A stretch of 64,000 bases of DNA from Hyperoodon ampullatus (taxonomy: Eukaryota; Chordata; Mammalia; Artiodactyla; Ziphiidae). The position numbers and the translations under genes were made by a program. Location of the stretch: NCBI GenBank assembly GCA_949752795.1, contig OX457061.1, positions 36,736,338 through 36,800,337 of the forward strand, read 5' to 3'. A model generated the notes under the pieces. It was not told the origin of the DNA. It saw nothing but the letters and a program-made list of their open reading frames with translations, and made no database searches. How positions within the stretch are numbered: position 1 is the stretch's first letter; every line of letters starts with the position of its first letter. Of the stretch, positions 33,083 through 45,536 are shown piece by piece.

Positions 33083-33692
33083 CCAATTTTTTTTTATTTT
33101 AAAATTTATTTTTTTGAAGTATAGTTGATTTACAATGCTGTGTTCGTTTCTGGTGTCCAGCAAAGTGGTCCATTTATATGTATATATATTCTTTTTCATG
33201 TTCTTTTCCATTATGGTTTATTATACGATACTGAAGAAAGTCTCCTGTGCTATACAGTAGAACCTTGTTGTTTATCCATTCTATATATGATAGTTTGTAT
33301 CTGTTAATCCCAAACTCCCAATTCATCCCTACCCAACCCCCTCCCCTTTGGCAACCACAGGTCTGTTCTCTATGTCTGTGAATCTGTATCTGTCTTGTAG
33401 ATAAGTTCATTTGTGTCATATTTTAGAATCCACATATAAGTGATATCATATGATATCACTTTCTCTTTCCGACTTACTTCACCTAGTATGATCATCTCTA
33501 GGTCTATCCATGTTGCTGCAAATGGCATTATTTCATTCTTTTCTTATGGCTGAGTAGTATTCCCTTGTGTATACACCACATCTTCTTTATCCGTTCATCT
33601 GTCAATGGACGTTTAGGTTGTTTTCGTGTCTTGGCTATTGTAAATGGTACTGCTATGAACATAAGGGTGCATGTATCTTTTTGAATTATAGA
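33083..33692 (-). mobile_element. 5'-truncated L1 (3' UTR plus ORF2 end)
   Basis: Antisense: tttgaagtatagttgatttac, gtgctatacagtagaacc, then ORF2 C-terminal region, truncated at 'tctttttgaattata'. Confidence 0.92.
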
Positions 33693-34869
33693 AAAATGAG
33701 CAGTTTTGTGACTCTCTTAGGTGTGTTGGTTTTGTGATCCTATTGTTCTTTCACGTGGAGCAATACAATCATTAAAGGGAAGAGGGTCTATGTGCTGGCC
33801 TTCTGGAAGAGGAAGCTGGGGAGACTTCCCCCTACACTCAAGCTCTAAGTAAGGCACAGGGTGAGTGGTGGTGAAGTCTGATGGAGTTGGGAAGTGGGGG
33901 AGGGAGCATCCACAGCATAGGAAGGACAGGGAGCTTGGGCACCCGGCTAGGAATTGAGAAGCCACCAAGGGTCAAGCAGGAGGGAGGACTGCTGGGGTTT
34001 CCCCTTGTGGGCACCACTGGTAAAAGAGCCGGTCCACAGATCATAACCCTGACTCCGTACTGACCTTAGGCAAGGCCCTCACCCCATTAACGGGACATGT
34101 GGCTTGTGCTGAGGCTATCAAAAGGTGGACACCTCATAAATGCAGCTGGTTATTGGTGTAAAACCAACAGTATCACCAACCACAGTGCACGAACTTCTTC
34201 CTCCGCTTCCCTGATCGGTTTCTCTTCCTGCCTGTTTTCTCTGCCAGGTGGGCAGCTAAAGTGACTCAGGTTGACCAGGTCCCAGACTGACAAAGCCAAT
34301 TCCCTGTCCTCTGAGTAGTCCCAGCGTGGTGAGCCCAGGTGTGGATATTTCGCCGTTTCCTCTCCACCCCATGAAGATGAACCCTGAGCCCCTTTGGGCA
34401 GTGGGAATCAAGGTGAAAGAACCAGGCCCCGAGCTCTGGGCAGCAAACTCTTACTGTTCCGCTGTCTTCCGGCCACGTGTCTCTCTTTTGGGGTAAAAGT
34501 TAATTTTAGCCAACCACCATCAACTTCTTGAGGCTGATTTTCTTTCACTATGATTTTTCTGGAAATGTGTACTTCCCTATTTCTGGTGCATAGCAAACTT
34601 GGGGTGCCCTGAAGGCTGGGATGGGGGCAGAGTCTGAGCAGCTTTAGGCCTCTGGGATGCTGCTCTTTCTGCATCCCTGCCTCCTCCTGGGGCACGATTT
34701 CCCACCACCATGATGATGCCATAGTTGAGGGGGCACCAGGGAAGGTCCTTTGCTGTCATAGGTACCATTGTACCACCTTAGAACACTTTCCTCTCCTTTG
34801 TTACTCAGGATCTGGAGCGACCAATGTTTTGCCACACCCACATCCTTGCTGAGGCGATAATCAGAGCTA
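33693..34869. other. No recognised feature
   Basis: Unique-looking DNA, about 1.2 kb. Confidence 0.5.
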
Positions 34870-35115
34870 AAAGGTGTTGAGCGTCTATTTTGTTTGACAA
34901 GGCATTATATCAAACATGCCATCTTCATTATTTCATTTGATGCTCATGACAATTTCACAAGGCATGTACTATTATTTCCTCATCTTCCAAATGAAAAAAC
35001 AGGCTTAGAAAGTTTAGGTAATTTGCTGAAAGTCACTAACCAATATGTGGTAGAGCTGGAAATTCCAACCCAGGAAATGAGGCTCCAAAGCCCTACATTC
35101 TTATTACCATTTCCA
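34870..35115 (-). mobile_element. MIR SINE
   Basis: Antisense MIR: gtactattatttcctcatct, aatgaaaaaacaggcttag, gtggtagagctggaaattcc. Confidence 0.8.
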
Positions 35116-35588
35116 TGTCCTTTCATAAAGCTGAGAGAGTTGGAGAAGGAGGGGAGATCTACACAAGGGTTTCCTTTTAGGTCTAACCATTAGTGAGCTC
35201 TCTCTAGAGATGGGAAACCAACATCTGTGTGGAACCTGAGGCAGCCATCTGGTTTCCCCAATTCCCAGCCAGTGGGGAATATGTTCATCCCAACTGGAAT
35301 CTGGCATCTGACACTTACAATACCAGGGCACCTGCTTGTGCCCTCAGTATTACCCCAGCCTTTGGAGAAAAATCCTTGAGCTACAGACCCAAGAACAGCT
35401 CCTCACCATCCATCAGTCTCTTGCCCCCTGACTGGCCTCTGTTCATCACTACCTGAGCCACTCTGCCTGTAAGGAAACCAGCAGGTTACCTGAGATTAAC
35501 ACCACCTGGCAGAACTCTGCCCTCCCACTTATGGGCCTGTACGAAGATTGCTTTAACTGTGCCAAATCTTTTTATCTAAAACTGGAAT
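35116..35588. other. No recognised feature
   Basis: Unique-looking DNA. Confidence 0.5.
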
Positions 35589-35715
35589 GGGAATTCCCTG
35601 GTGGCCCAGTGGTTAGGACTCCACACTACCACTGCAGAGGACACAGGTTCGATCCCTGTTCAGGGAACTAAGATCCTGCATGATGTGTGGCTTGGCCAAA
35701 AAAAAAAAAAAAAAT
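35589..35715 (+). mobile_element. CHR-1 type SINE
   Basis: gggaattccctggtggccca ... ggttcgatccctgttcagg ... tggcttggcc, then a 17-A tail. No clear duplication. Confidence 0.9.
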
Positions 35716-37701
35716 TGCCAACATACAAACTACCCCCTATGCACATGCCCACAGGTGTGCATATGCACAGACATGCACACATAACAAGTTTATATTTTTC
35801 TGGTTACAAAAGTAAGGTATGCTCACTGTGGTTTGAGATGCCTTATGAAGATAGAACTGACAGGCCTGGCTGACAGACTGGATGTGGAAGATGAAGAGAA
35901 GGGAGGAATCAGAAATGATGCTGAGATTTCTGGCCTGACCATGTAGACAGAGAGAAAACTATTGGAAGGAAGTTTCCAATAGGCAGCTCACAATTCCGCT
36001 ACCTGAAAAGGGGGTAAACTATCCAAGAAAAAACAAAGAGGCAACTTGGGAAACGTGTCCCACTCCCCCTTATATGGAAGAGAGAGGCCAGGAAGCACGG
36101 GTGGGCTGGGGGACCCGTGGAGCCTCTGTGCCTGCATCGTCTCTGCCACTGCAGATCAACAGCTGTCAGAAGCAGCTTGCGTGATAACAGCAGACTCTGG
36201 GGCACAGGGAAGGCAGGGGACCAGGAAGGAGGCTGCACACCACCGCACCATGTGCCTTGAGCAACAGTTGAGAAAGTATACAGGCAACTGGCCCCTGGTG
36301 TAGCTGTTTTACCAGACACAGAGAAGAAACTACAAAGGGCAGAATTCCCCAGTTAGGGCTGCTCTTGGTCCAGCTCTTTGCAGGTTGCTGTGCACATCAA
36401 GTAATGGGTGGTAAAGGCTTCCTCTTACTAAGGAAATATCCCCAATATAGGAATAATATTAATGACAAAAATGCCAGACACAGGTGGTGTGTGGATGAGG
36501 TGGTGGGGCAGATATCTGGGGGCAGTGGGAACCTTCTATAAGGGCATTGCCAATTAGACCACAAAGTGCCCCCTTCTGAACACGGGCAGTTTTTGGAAAC
36601 CAGTGTGGCTGATGAGAGCGCGTGACACTCCGATGTAAGAAATGTCACATTTCTTTGTTTCTATAAATAAAATCAGTTTGCTCAGGGCCCCACCACTTGG
36701 TGAGCGGAATGTTCCATCTCAGTCCCAGTTCGGGTGCTGTCTCTCATCTCATCTCCCTGCCTCATACTCACACATACGCATGCATGGAGGAGGCTACAGA
36801 TACTGGGGGATTGCAGGGTGCAAGAATGCCAGGGTGAGGCCAAGTCAGTCCAGGAGACAAACATTAATGAAAACTCATTGGGATGGGACAAACGGGCTGT
36901 GGAAACCACTAAACATCTAGCGCAATCAGGCGTGAACCAGATAGATTTCTGCAGAGGGTGCAACGAATGAGGTGGTAAGAAGAGAAGTAGCACTGGTCCA
37001 GGACCCTTCAGGCTGCAGGGTGGCTTCCCCCAAAGAGAGACAGTTGACGTGGGCCCACTACGCGCAGGCATTCACCGTGGGTCACACACAGGGGGAGCAG
37101 GAAGCAGAGGAGGGAGCCCCAATGGCCCTGCGAGCTGGCCTCCTACCCAGGGCTCTGGAGGCAGGCCTTTTATAAATGCTCCTTCCCGAACATTCCTCCT
37201 GAACCTGATGGCTCTGTTCTCACCTTCAGACCCCGGCTTCGTATCTCATTTCAATTCTCCACTTGACCCCTTAGATATTTAGGCTCTCCACGCGCCCTCA
37301 TGCGGGATTCAAGCATCAGTGCTCTCTTTCCCCACACTGAACACACAGGGCCTTCCTGCTGACCCCCTTTCTCTGCTGGCTCCAGAAATCAGCCTGGGAT
37401 AAAGGCACAGCACTCTCTCTAAAGCGAAGGTTTAATGGTTATCCTTGTTGGGCCCCGGGGTCCCTATTTTTCCCAAGCTGCAGCTCACGCTTGCCGTGAC
37501 ACCTCTGAATTGTGAGGTCTTTCTGTGGCCGGGCCTCACCCTGTCCTTTTCCTGGGCTCTGGTTGGTTGTATCTCCAACAATAACGGATCCTTCTTACTC
37601 AGATGAGGGGTAGAGCAGGGCCTACTTCGGGGCTGGGCTCCCCACTCCCGGGGTTCTGTGCCTACTATTGAGGGAGAACCGCCACGCCCCTAAGGCTAAC
37701 A
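35716..37701. other. Long unique stretch, moderately GC-rich
   Basis: Nearly 2 kb without a recognised interspersed repeat, ending at the CTCF-type motif. Many overlapping short frames on both strands, none with a domain. CpG is not dense enough to call an island by eye. A TATA-like tttataaa at 37169 has no supporting context. Confidence 0.5.
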
Positions 37702-37731
37702 ACGCCCTCTAGTGGCAGTCATGCAACTGCA
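37702..37731 (-). promoter_or_regulatory. Composite CTCF-type motif (core plus upstream module)
   Basis: On the minus strand the core reads CCACTAGAGGGCGT (37715-37702), matching 13 of 14 positions of the consensus CCASYAGRKGGCRS. Seven bases upstream of it lies TGCAGTTGC (37731-37723), one change from the CTCF upstream module TGCAGTTCC in the right order and orientation. Not within any recognised repeat. Motif presence is seen; occupancy is inference. Confidence 0.65.
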
Positions 37732-37762
37732 GCCGAAGAGGGCGCGGAGAGTAATAGCAAAC

Positions 37763-37786
37763 TTTTTTTTTTTTTTTTTTTTTTTT
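37763..37786. repeat. Poly-T run (24)
   Basis: Homopolymer T tract without an adjacent SINE or L1 body. Confidence 0.97.
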
Positions 37787-37794
37787 GGTGTTTG

Positions 37795-38025
37795 TAAGCA
37801 CTATTTTGTGTATTTTACATATATTAGTAATTTAATATTCACATCAATCCATTGAGAGTGGCATTATTATTATCACTATTTCATAGATAAGGAAATAGGT
37901 ACACAGAGAGATTAAGTAACTTGCCCAAGGTCACAAAGCTAGTTAGGAACAGAGCCAGGCTCTGAGCCCAGGAAGTCTGGTTCCAAGGTTGGTGATTTAA
38001 CCTCTATACTACACAGCTGCTCATA
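37795..38025 (-). mobile_element. MIR SINE
   Basis: Antisense MIR, well preserved: gattaagtaacttgcccaag, gtcacaaagctagttagg, gtgatttaacctctatac. Confidence 0.9.
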
Positions 38026-38731
38026 ATAAAAGACAACACCCACCCACTCCACTAAAACCCTCAAACACAGAAATTCCCTTCCCCCTCCCTCAGAAATTCC
38101 TTTTATAGGCTCCATTACTCCCGAATGCTAGGTATCCCTCTAAAGAGAGAAGCAAGGCTAATAGCTCAGCTGCCAGCTCAGACAAAAGCTAGTACCCAGA
38201 AACGCCAAGGGACCACCACAGAGCCTGAAGAGAAGTCTAATTTCCAGCCAAGGGTCCCTGTATTCATAGGAGGGGCAATTTTAGGCTCTTCATGTTTCTC
38301 TCCCAAGACTCATCCTGCAGGCTCAGCCCCAAGTGGGAGGAATGTGAAGGGCCTATGAGATGTTCCCACTGACCCACATGTGGGGAAGCATGTGATCCCT
38401 GTCATTTGAGGATGGAACCCATGACAGTCTCGTGGGCGTTGTCCTCACTCTTGGCTTTCCTTTCACTTTTTCTGCCTGTGTTGCCTGGAGTCCTGCAAAG
38501 CTTCATTCTGCATAATATCCCCATGACAGGAGTTCTGGGAAAACACAGCCAACATTTATGAATCTCAAATCCAAGGAGGTATGAAGTCATGTTCAAAGAA
38601 GCAGAATCCACATGCTAAAAGAACTTTTTAAAGGAAGCCCAATCTTTAACTTGCATCTCTATTGTATTAGGAGAGATTTAATTTATAATTCCCATCAAGA
38701 TTTTGTGGGACTGAGCCTTTAAAAGCAAGAC
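38026..38731. other. No recognised feature
   Basis: Unique-looking DNA. Confidence 0.5.
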
Positions 38732-38956
38732 TGCCAAGACATAGAAAACATACTTATGGTTACCAAAGGGGATAGTGGGTGGAGGGAGAGATAAATTAGG
38801 AGTTTGGGATTAACATATACACACCACTATATACAAAATAGGTAAACAACAAGGACCTACTATATAGCACAGGGAACTATATTCAATATCTTGTAATAAC
38901 CTATAATGGAAAAGAATCTTAAAGAGAATATATATATGTGTATATGTGTGTATGCA

Positions 38957-39008
<52 letters not shown>
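38732..39008 (+). mobile_element. L1 3' UTR ending in TG/TA microsatellite
   Basis: Sense: cttatggttaccaaagggg, gggaactatattcaatatc, then (TG)n (about 38958-38979) and (TA)n (about 38978-39008). The usual terminal segment and A-tail are missing, so the element breaks off in the microsatellite. Confidence 0.88.
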
Positions 39009-39009
<1 letters not shown>

Positions 39010-40039
39010 CTGAGGCTTCTCTGTCCAGCAGCAATGAATCCCTTATCTATACAAACTCAAGTCCCTTCACAATGGAAGGCACAGCAGAAGCGCTCACCTA
39101 CACAGCACATGAAAAAGGCCCTGCTCAGAATAATGTCTCCCTGTCCCTTTGCAAACTTTATTGCAGCCTTTCCGCCTTCTGGAGTGGAGGCCAGAAACCC
39201 TCAGCATATTCAGGCAGTTCTGACCCTAAAATGATTTCTGCCAACTTTTAGGATACTTGAGAGATGTCACTTCTAATCAGGCCTTTCAGCCTCAAGCACA
39301 AGAGAGGCAAACTCCAGCTGCCATCACCCATCTCCTACCCCATTCTCACCCCCATCTTCTTCCTACATTGCCCCCTTGTCCCTACCTCCTCCTGGTTGGA
39401 CTTCAGTCTTCCTAAGGCTGTTTAGGAAGTCCTGAGGATCTCATACTCAGCAAGAGGGATGCCATCCCAGTCTGAGGCTGGCTAGGCTCTCCAGTTCAGG
39501 GAGGGGATGACACAAGACCAGGAAGGAAGGGCCATCTGGCTCAAGCCTGCTTCCTCATTGCCACCAACTGTCCCCACATTGACAGTTGCCATTTGTCAGC
39601 TGCCAGTGGCACATGACTGTGAGGAAAAAAAATTCCTTGTTCACACCAAAACCACTGCACCTCTTTTCTGGGTCACAGCTGAGTCACATTAAACCTGATG
39701 GCAAAATCCACCATGTCTCATATCCCTATTTTCATTTCTCCTTTTCCATTGCTGTTGGACAACATGACCTGTAAGATTTTTGCTTTGAGGAATGTATGAT
39801 TATTTTCTTCCTGGCCAAATAAGAGGTGTTTTTAGTATTCCACGGGCAAAGGATTCCAATGAAACAAGGCAAATGGAACACATATTTATCTCTCTTCCTT
39901 AAAAACCCCCTAAAATGACAGTGAAAGGAACGTTCTTCAAAAGGCATAAACCAACAAAGACAAAGAGAATTGTGGAGGAAATAACAGTAGACTTAGAGTC
40001 AGTACTATTTTTAAAAAATTTTATAACATTTTTTAAAGT
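39009..40039. other. No recognised feature
   Basis: Unique-looking DNA, about 1 kb. Confidence 0.5.
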
Positions 40040-40190
40040 AATTAATTAATTATTTTTTTATTTTTCATTGAGGTATAGGTGATTTACAATGTGTTAGTTT
40101 CAGATGTATAGCACAGTGATTCAGTTTTATATATATATACATACATATATATATTCTTTTTCAGATTACACTTCACACTTTAGCAGCTGT
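40040..40190 (-). mobile_element. L1 3' UTR fragment, first of a tandem pair
   Basis: Antisense: tttcattgaggtataggtga, tgttagtttcagatgtatag, TA-rich run, then ends at 'ctttttcagatta'. Confidence 0.85.
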
Positions 40191-40199
40191 TTTTGTTTT

Positions 40200-40272
40200 T
40201 CAATTTTTTAAAAATTAAAGTATAATTCATGTACAATGTTGTGTTAGTTTCAAGTGTACAGAAAAGTGAGTC

Positions 40273-40314
<42 letters not shown>

Positions 40315-40392
40315 TTTTTTTTCAGGTGCTTTTCCATTATAGGTTATTACAAAATATTGGGTATAGTTCCCTATGCTATACAGTGCTATTTT
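40200..40392 (-). mobile_element. L1 3' UTR fragment, second of a tandem pair
   Basis: Same orientation and same element region as its neighbour: aaaattaaagtataattcat, gttgtgttagtttcaagtg, (AT)n at 40277-40312, then 'tgctatacagtg'. Confidence 0.85.
40277..40312. repeat. (AT)n microsatellite
   Basis: About 18 AT units inside an L1 3' UTR. Confidence 0.96.
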
Positions 40393-40395
40393 TTT

Positions 40396-41221
40396 TAAAT
40401 GGAAAGCAGACAGAAAAGATCAGAGATAGCAGGAAGGTGGGGAGGCTGCAGGGGGAAGCCAAGAAGAAGCAAAATGATTCCTACCCAAGGAAGGCTTAGG
40501 GCTGGAGACATTAGGACCTCTCACAGCAGCGCAAGAAGCCAGAGGACAGTTGAACAATGGCAGACAGAACTGCCACAAGTATTCTTTTTGTTAAAGGAAA
40601 AAGGTTTGTCTCCCTCATCTTAAGAAAAAAAAGAAAAGCATCATTCAATCAACCTCTGTCATTTTCAAGACCTATCCCCCCTTCTTTTTCCTCTTCTATA
40701 GTCAAATTGGTCTTAAATAGTGTCTGCACTCCCTGTCTCGTGTCCTTACCTCACTCCCATTCCTGAAGGAACTGCAGCCTACTCTTCTCTCCTATCCCTT
40801 CCCTAAGCTCCTCTTGCTAATCCATTGGGCACTTTGGGTCCATATAAGACTTAAATGCTCTTCAGCCTGTGACATTATTCACCTTTCTTTCTTTCTTGAG
40901 ACCCTTTTCTGAACTTGGTTTCTGAATCTCCACTCGTCTGGCGTCTGGCTTCTCCTTCTCCTTCATGACCTTCTTACCAAGCTCTTCCTTTTCCTCTCCC
41001 TGAAATGTTGGTTTCCTGGAGAGATTCTGTGTTGTTCTGGTCTCACCCTGCCCACTGTACCAACTATTTATGTATCTATGGGAACTCTACAACGGTTTCT
41101 AGTTGATGAATTGAAATCAGCTGAATTCATCATCTTCCCAACCATCTTCCATCTCCAAAAAAGGCATCATCACAAAATTCATAAACCTGGAGTTCCTATT
41201 GTGCTTTTCCCTCTCCCTCAC
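40396..41221. other. No recognised feature
   Basis: Unique-looking, pyrimidine-rich around 40670-41000. Confidence 0.5.
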
Positions 41222-41725
41222 TGTTCTGGTTATCCATTGTTGCATAACAAATGACTCTCAAAGCACAGGGACTAAAAACAGCAATTTATTTGACTCATGA
41301 TTTTGTGGGTCAGGAATTCATGAAGGGCTTGGCTATGAGCTATGTGGTATCACCTGGGATATCTGGGGTGGGGGATCTACTTTCAAGATGTTTTCTTCAC
41401 TCACAGTGTGGGACACGTCAGTACTCCTCTATCTCTTTCTCTTCACATGCCATATAATCCTCCAGGGCCTCTCCAAGGCCTTGGGCTTCTCACAGCTTGT
41501 TCTCTGGGTAGTCACACTTCTTACCTGGAGTTCTAAGAGACAGGAAGTGGAAGATACCAGGCTGGTTGAGCACTGGAAATGACACAGTGTTACTTCGTGC
41601 ATGCTCTACTGGTTAGAGGGAGTAGTCTCTGGGCTCACCCAGAGTTAAGAGTGGGGAGAAAGCCTCCATCTCTTGATCTGGATGGGAAATATTATTGTAG
41701 CCATCTTTGGAAATACACCCTGCCA
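41222..41725 (+). mobile_element. MLT1-type (ERVL-MaLR) solo LTR
   Basis: Starts TGTTCTGGTTATCCATTG, then tgcataacaaatgactctc, tgtgggtcaggaattcatga, and ends 'gccatctttggaaatac'. About 504 bp, with MLT1 landmarks in order. Frames at 41251-41582 are chance. Confidence 0.75.
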
Positions 41726-41734
41726 TGTTCACCC

Positions 41735-42330
41735 ACACAATCAATCACCAAGTCTTATCCATTCTACTTTCTAAATACCTCTCAAATGTATTTACCTCTC
41801 TACTTCTCCAGTGCCATCACCTTCAGCAGGCTGCCATTTTTTCTCTCCTGGATGCTTGTCTTAGCTTCTTAACTGGCTTCTATGATACTTCTAGAGCTCC
41901 TTCATTCTTTTTTTTTTTTTAATTTATTTATTTGGCTGCATTGGGTCTTAGTTGCGGCACTCGGGATCTTTGTTGCGGCATGCGGGCTTCTCTCTACTTG
42001 TGGCTCATGGGCTCTAGAGCACCCAGGCTCAGTTGTTGTGGCCCACGGGCTTAGTTGCCCCCCTGCGTGTGGTATCTTAGTTCCCCAACCAGGGATCGAA
42101 CCCACGTCCCCTGCATTGGAAGGCAGATTCTTAACCACTGGACCACCAAGGAAGTCCCAAGCTCCTTCATTCTTGCTGTGACTAATAGAGTGATCCTTCT
42201 AAATGGCAAATCTAATTATGCCTTTTCCTATACTTAAAACTTTTACATAGCTCCCATTGCATTTAAGAAAAATCTAACATAGTTTATTTATAAGTTCTTT
42301 CATGACCCTACCCCTACTTATATTTCTACC
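41735..42330 (+). mobile_element. L2 LINE, split by a SINE
   Basis: Sense L2: accaagtcttatccattcta, ctctcaaatgtatttacctc, cttcttaactggcttctatg; after the SINE, agagtgatccttctaaatgg, ctcccattgcatttaagaa. Continuous across the SINE once one duplication copy is removed. Confidence 0.78.
41910..42159 (-). mobile_element. CHR-type SINE (long class) nested in L2
   Basis: Poly-T, aatttatttatttggctgca ... ggaccaccaaggaagtccc. Perfect 15-bp duplication agctccttcattctt (41895-41909 and 42160-42174). Confidence 0.95.
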
Positions 42331-42779
42331 CTCAACTCAGAGGGTACAATGCATTAGTCTATAGCTCTGCATATTTGGAAGCATTTTAAAATAGGTTTTT
42401 AACCTTACATAAAATTACATTTATGCTTGTGTTAATGTTTCATCTGTGTCTTTGGGGGTAATTTAATATTTATTATGAATTTCTGGTGCATATAAAATAA
42501 CTATCACCCAAAAGGTGCTTAGAGGTGAAGGTAGTATTTCCAAAAGTACATGACTGTGATACCTTTCTATCCTCATACTTTCAATCTTTTTTGGATGTAA
42601 CTTAAATGATTGTGTTACTCATAGAGATTTTTAAATTTCAACACCTCCAAAACTCTTTGACTATGTTCATGGCTTCTGATGTTATAATAATAGCTATTTT
42701 TGAATGGCCTATTTTATACAAATAAAATTTATTTATCAGACATTAAATACAAATAAACAACAGACCTTTAAAATTAATA
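42331..42779. other. AT-rich, no confident feature
   Basis: AT-rich; could be old LINE sequence. Confidence 0.4.
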
Positions 42780-42960
42780 TGGAAGTCTTTGTCTTTTAAT
42801 AGGACAAGTTCACTCATTATTTTTATGACTGATAAATTTGGTTTCTCATCTCAAATTTTGTGTTTTACATTTTTTCTTATGCTCCTTTTTTTTCTTTGAC
42901 TTCTATCTTTGGATATTTAGCTTGAAGATTTATGACAGAATTTTGATAGTGTTTTGGAAA
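42780..42960 (-). mobile_element. Possible old L1M ORF2 fragment
   Basis: Weak antisense L1 text: tcttttaataggacaagttc, actgataaatttggtttct. Confidence 0.45.
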
Positions 42961-43533
42961 ATAAATCAATGTTTCTAATTCTATTAGTATTTACATTTAT
43001 TTCTCTGCATGATGAAAAAGTTTTAAAATTTTTGACTAGCCCACATGTTTTTTTCCTCACTGTCCAATTTTGGTTACTGAGAACCTAGCATGTATAGGAC
43101 ACAGATGACACAATGGTAGAGAAATAAAACTCTCTTCTCTCACAGACCCTACAGTTTAGCATAGAGATTATAATATTAAAAATGTAAAATAGGCAAGTAT
43201 AGGTTTTATACTCAGGTTATTGTCATACATGTTTAACCAAACAATCAATTCCAAGAATAATCTTTGGCTTTTGCAGTCACTGTGGAACTATGTGTCCTTA
43301 TTGTATATACTAAGTGATTTTCAGTGCTTCCATCATGTTCCCTTTCTTGAGTCCTTCTTTATTTCTCTCCTTGACTATAATACACCTTCCAAGTAGCTAG
43401 ATAAAGGCATTCTTTCATGGGCCCTACAAGAGCCAGCTAGCAAGGCAAAGGGACCTCAGTACCACAACAAATTGACACTTTCATGATTTTTCACCAGCAG
43501 GGGACCATTATACATGCAGCAAGACTGTGGATT
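42961..43533. other. No recognised feature
   Basis: AT-rich, unrecognised. Confidence 0.45.
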
Positions 43534-43542
43534 AGAAAAGAT

Positions 43543-43755
43543 GGGCTTCCCTGGTGGCGCGGTGGTTGGGAGTCCGCCTGCCGATGCAGGGGACGCGGGT
43601 TCGTGCCCCGATCCGGGAAGATCCCACATGCCGCAGAGCTGCTGGGCCCGTGGGCCATGGCCGCTGAGCCTGCGCATCCGGAGCCTGTGCTCTGCAATGG
43701 GAGAGGCCACAGCAGTGAGAGGCCCGCATACCACAAAAAAAAAAAAAAAAAAGAA
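43543..43755 (+). mobile_element. CHR-type SINE (short class)
   Basis: Complete copy, A-tail at 43735-43752. Duplication agaaaagat at 43534-43542 and 43756-43764. Confidence 0.94.
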
Positions 43756-44064
43756 AGAAAAGATGAAACTTCTTAGCAAAGTTTTAGAAAGTACTGATCA
43801 GTTTTGAAAGGGACATGTTTCTAAGACCTTAGGAAACTGAATTGCTTTTAGGAACAAGTCTTCTTTTTGCATTGCTTATAGGAACAGTTAACAGCTCAAG
43901 GTTCACTGCACCCATAAAGAAAGCTTAGAGCTAGCCATGCAAAAGTTGAGGCATACTTGGTAGTAGAAGCATGGAGAAGGCTGTCTCAGGAAACCAGAGA
44001 GGAACTGAAATGATGGACTCTGAGCTCACAGAACCTAGATTGAGGTGGAATCTGTTTCCTCTCT

Positions 44065-44271
44065 CTTTTTTTTTTTTTTTACAGTACGCGGGCCTCTCAC
44101 TGTTGTGGCCTCTCCCGTTGTGGAGCACAGGCTCCGGACACGCAGGCTCAGCGGCCATGGCTCACGGGCCCAGCCGCTCCGCGGCATGTGCGATGTTCCC
44201 GGACCGGGGCACGAACCTGTGTCCCCTGCATTGGCAGGCGGACTGTCAACCACTGCGCCACCAGGGAAGCC
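44065..44271 (-). mobile_element. CHR-type SINE (short class)
   Basis: Antisense complete copy. Perfect duplication ctgtttcctctct at 44052-44064 and 44272-44284. Confidence 0.95.
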
Positions 44272-44284
44272 CTGTTTCCTCTCT

Positions 44285-45520
44285 TGTACCAGATGTCTGG
44301 GGACTGACACAGGACTGTGGATTACGGGATGAACTAGATACTTGCATACTGACTGCTTTGTGAACAGCTATTTATTCTAAGCAAATGTAAGCAGGAAGCT
44401 AACTCCCAAACTGTAGAACCCAGAGACTGGGGAAAGAAAAATCAATCTGAGGGTCAAGAAGTACGTGAAGAGATTCATGTCAGGAAACCAGCCCAAGTTC
44501 CATGCCAATGTTGGACACTCTTGCCTGTATGTCAAACACAGCTGTTTACTTTCTGGTTATGCAACGCATATTAGTGGCTTGTCTGACTCTGAGAACATTT
44601 GGCCTGCTTGCTCATGTGACTCAGCCTCCGGAAGGTGATGGAAGAAAGAAAAAGCTAGTGTGAGACAGACGGAAAACCAACCAATATTCAGGCCTATTCT
44701 CTTGACCCTTGAAAGGTCTGAAGAAGTTATTACCTACCACCAAACTCTTAACTTCTCAAATAAGAGTCAGTTTTGGAAAAAAAGAGTGGGGGATTTGGGA
44801 CAGAGGCTCATGTCCCAAACTCTTGGGGAAGTGGGGGGAACCACCTGGAAAAGAGGTAAATTTTCTGAAAGGAGACATGTGGACTAATGGTTCTGTGATA
44901 TAACTAAGGATTTTTTCTGACAGTATTTCACTCATCTCCCCTTCTGTTCCATTTTCCCCCATCAAACATAAAATACATATTCACAAGTGATTTCCAGTCA
45001 AAAGTATTTCCTTTAGGTCTACATCTTTCTATCTACAAATCTATGTAGTTTCATATATATTTATAGCTTTACATATATGTTTGTAAAGTTATAAATTTCA
45101 TTTAATGCATTCTATTAATTACTCATACATTTGTCCCATTTCTTAGGAGTAAAAAAGCCATCATTTTTGTATAGTATATAATAAAGAAGCAATTTTAATT
45201 TTAAAATATTTTATTTTAGATCAATATCAGTATACTGTAAGTTCATTTTAAGGTACTCTGATAACTTTCATACTATATCAATATAAAGGCAAAACTCTAC
45301 TTTTTCTTATCTAACAAATGGCACAGTCTAATTTTCTTTAAATTAATTATGTGAAAAACACTAATTTTAAACAAAAAATTTAAATGACATGTTATGTTGA
45401 GTTTGGTTTGGGGATCAAGCATATACTACAATGAAGAATGAAATCAAGGGTGCATGTGCCATCACAAATAGAAAAAAAACATTTTCATAACTGTTTGAAA
45501 TTTAAAAAAATTTTGAACAT
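44285..45520. other. No recognised feature
   Basis: Unique-looking to about 44990, then AT-rich (45050-45480) and possibly old LINE; nothing callable. Confidence 0.45.
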
Positions 45521-45536
45521 TAAAAATCCATGGGTT

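Noticed and set aside
37150..37190. TATA-like tttataaa as a host promoter
   Set aside because: Isolated motif without CpG enrichment, initiator or downstream open frame.
35716..37741. CpG island
   Set aside because: Somewhat GC-rich, but CpG dinucleotides look too sparse by eye; a computed observed/expected ratio would be needed.
41251..41582. Three overlapping + strand frames
   Set aside because: They lie within an MLT1 LTR and share no recognisable protein.
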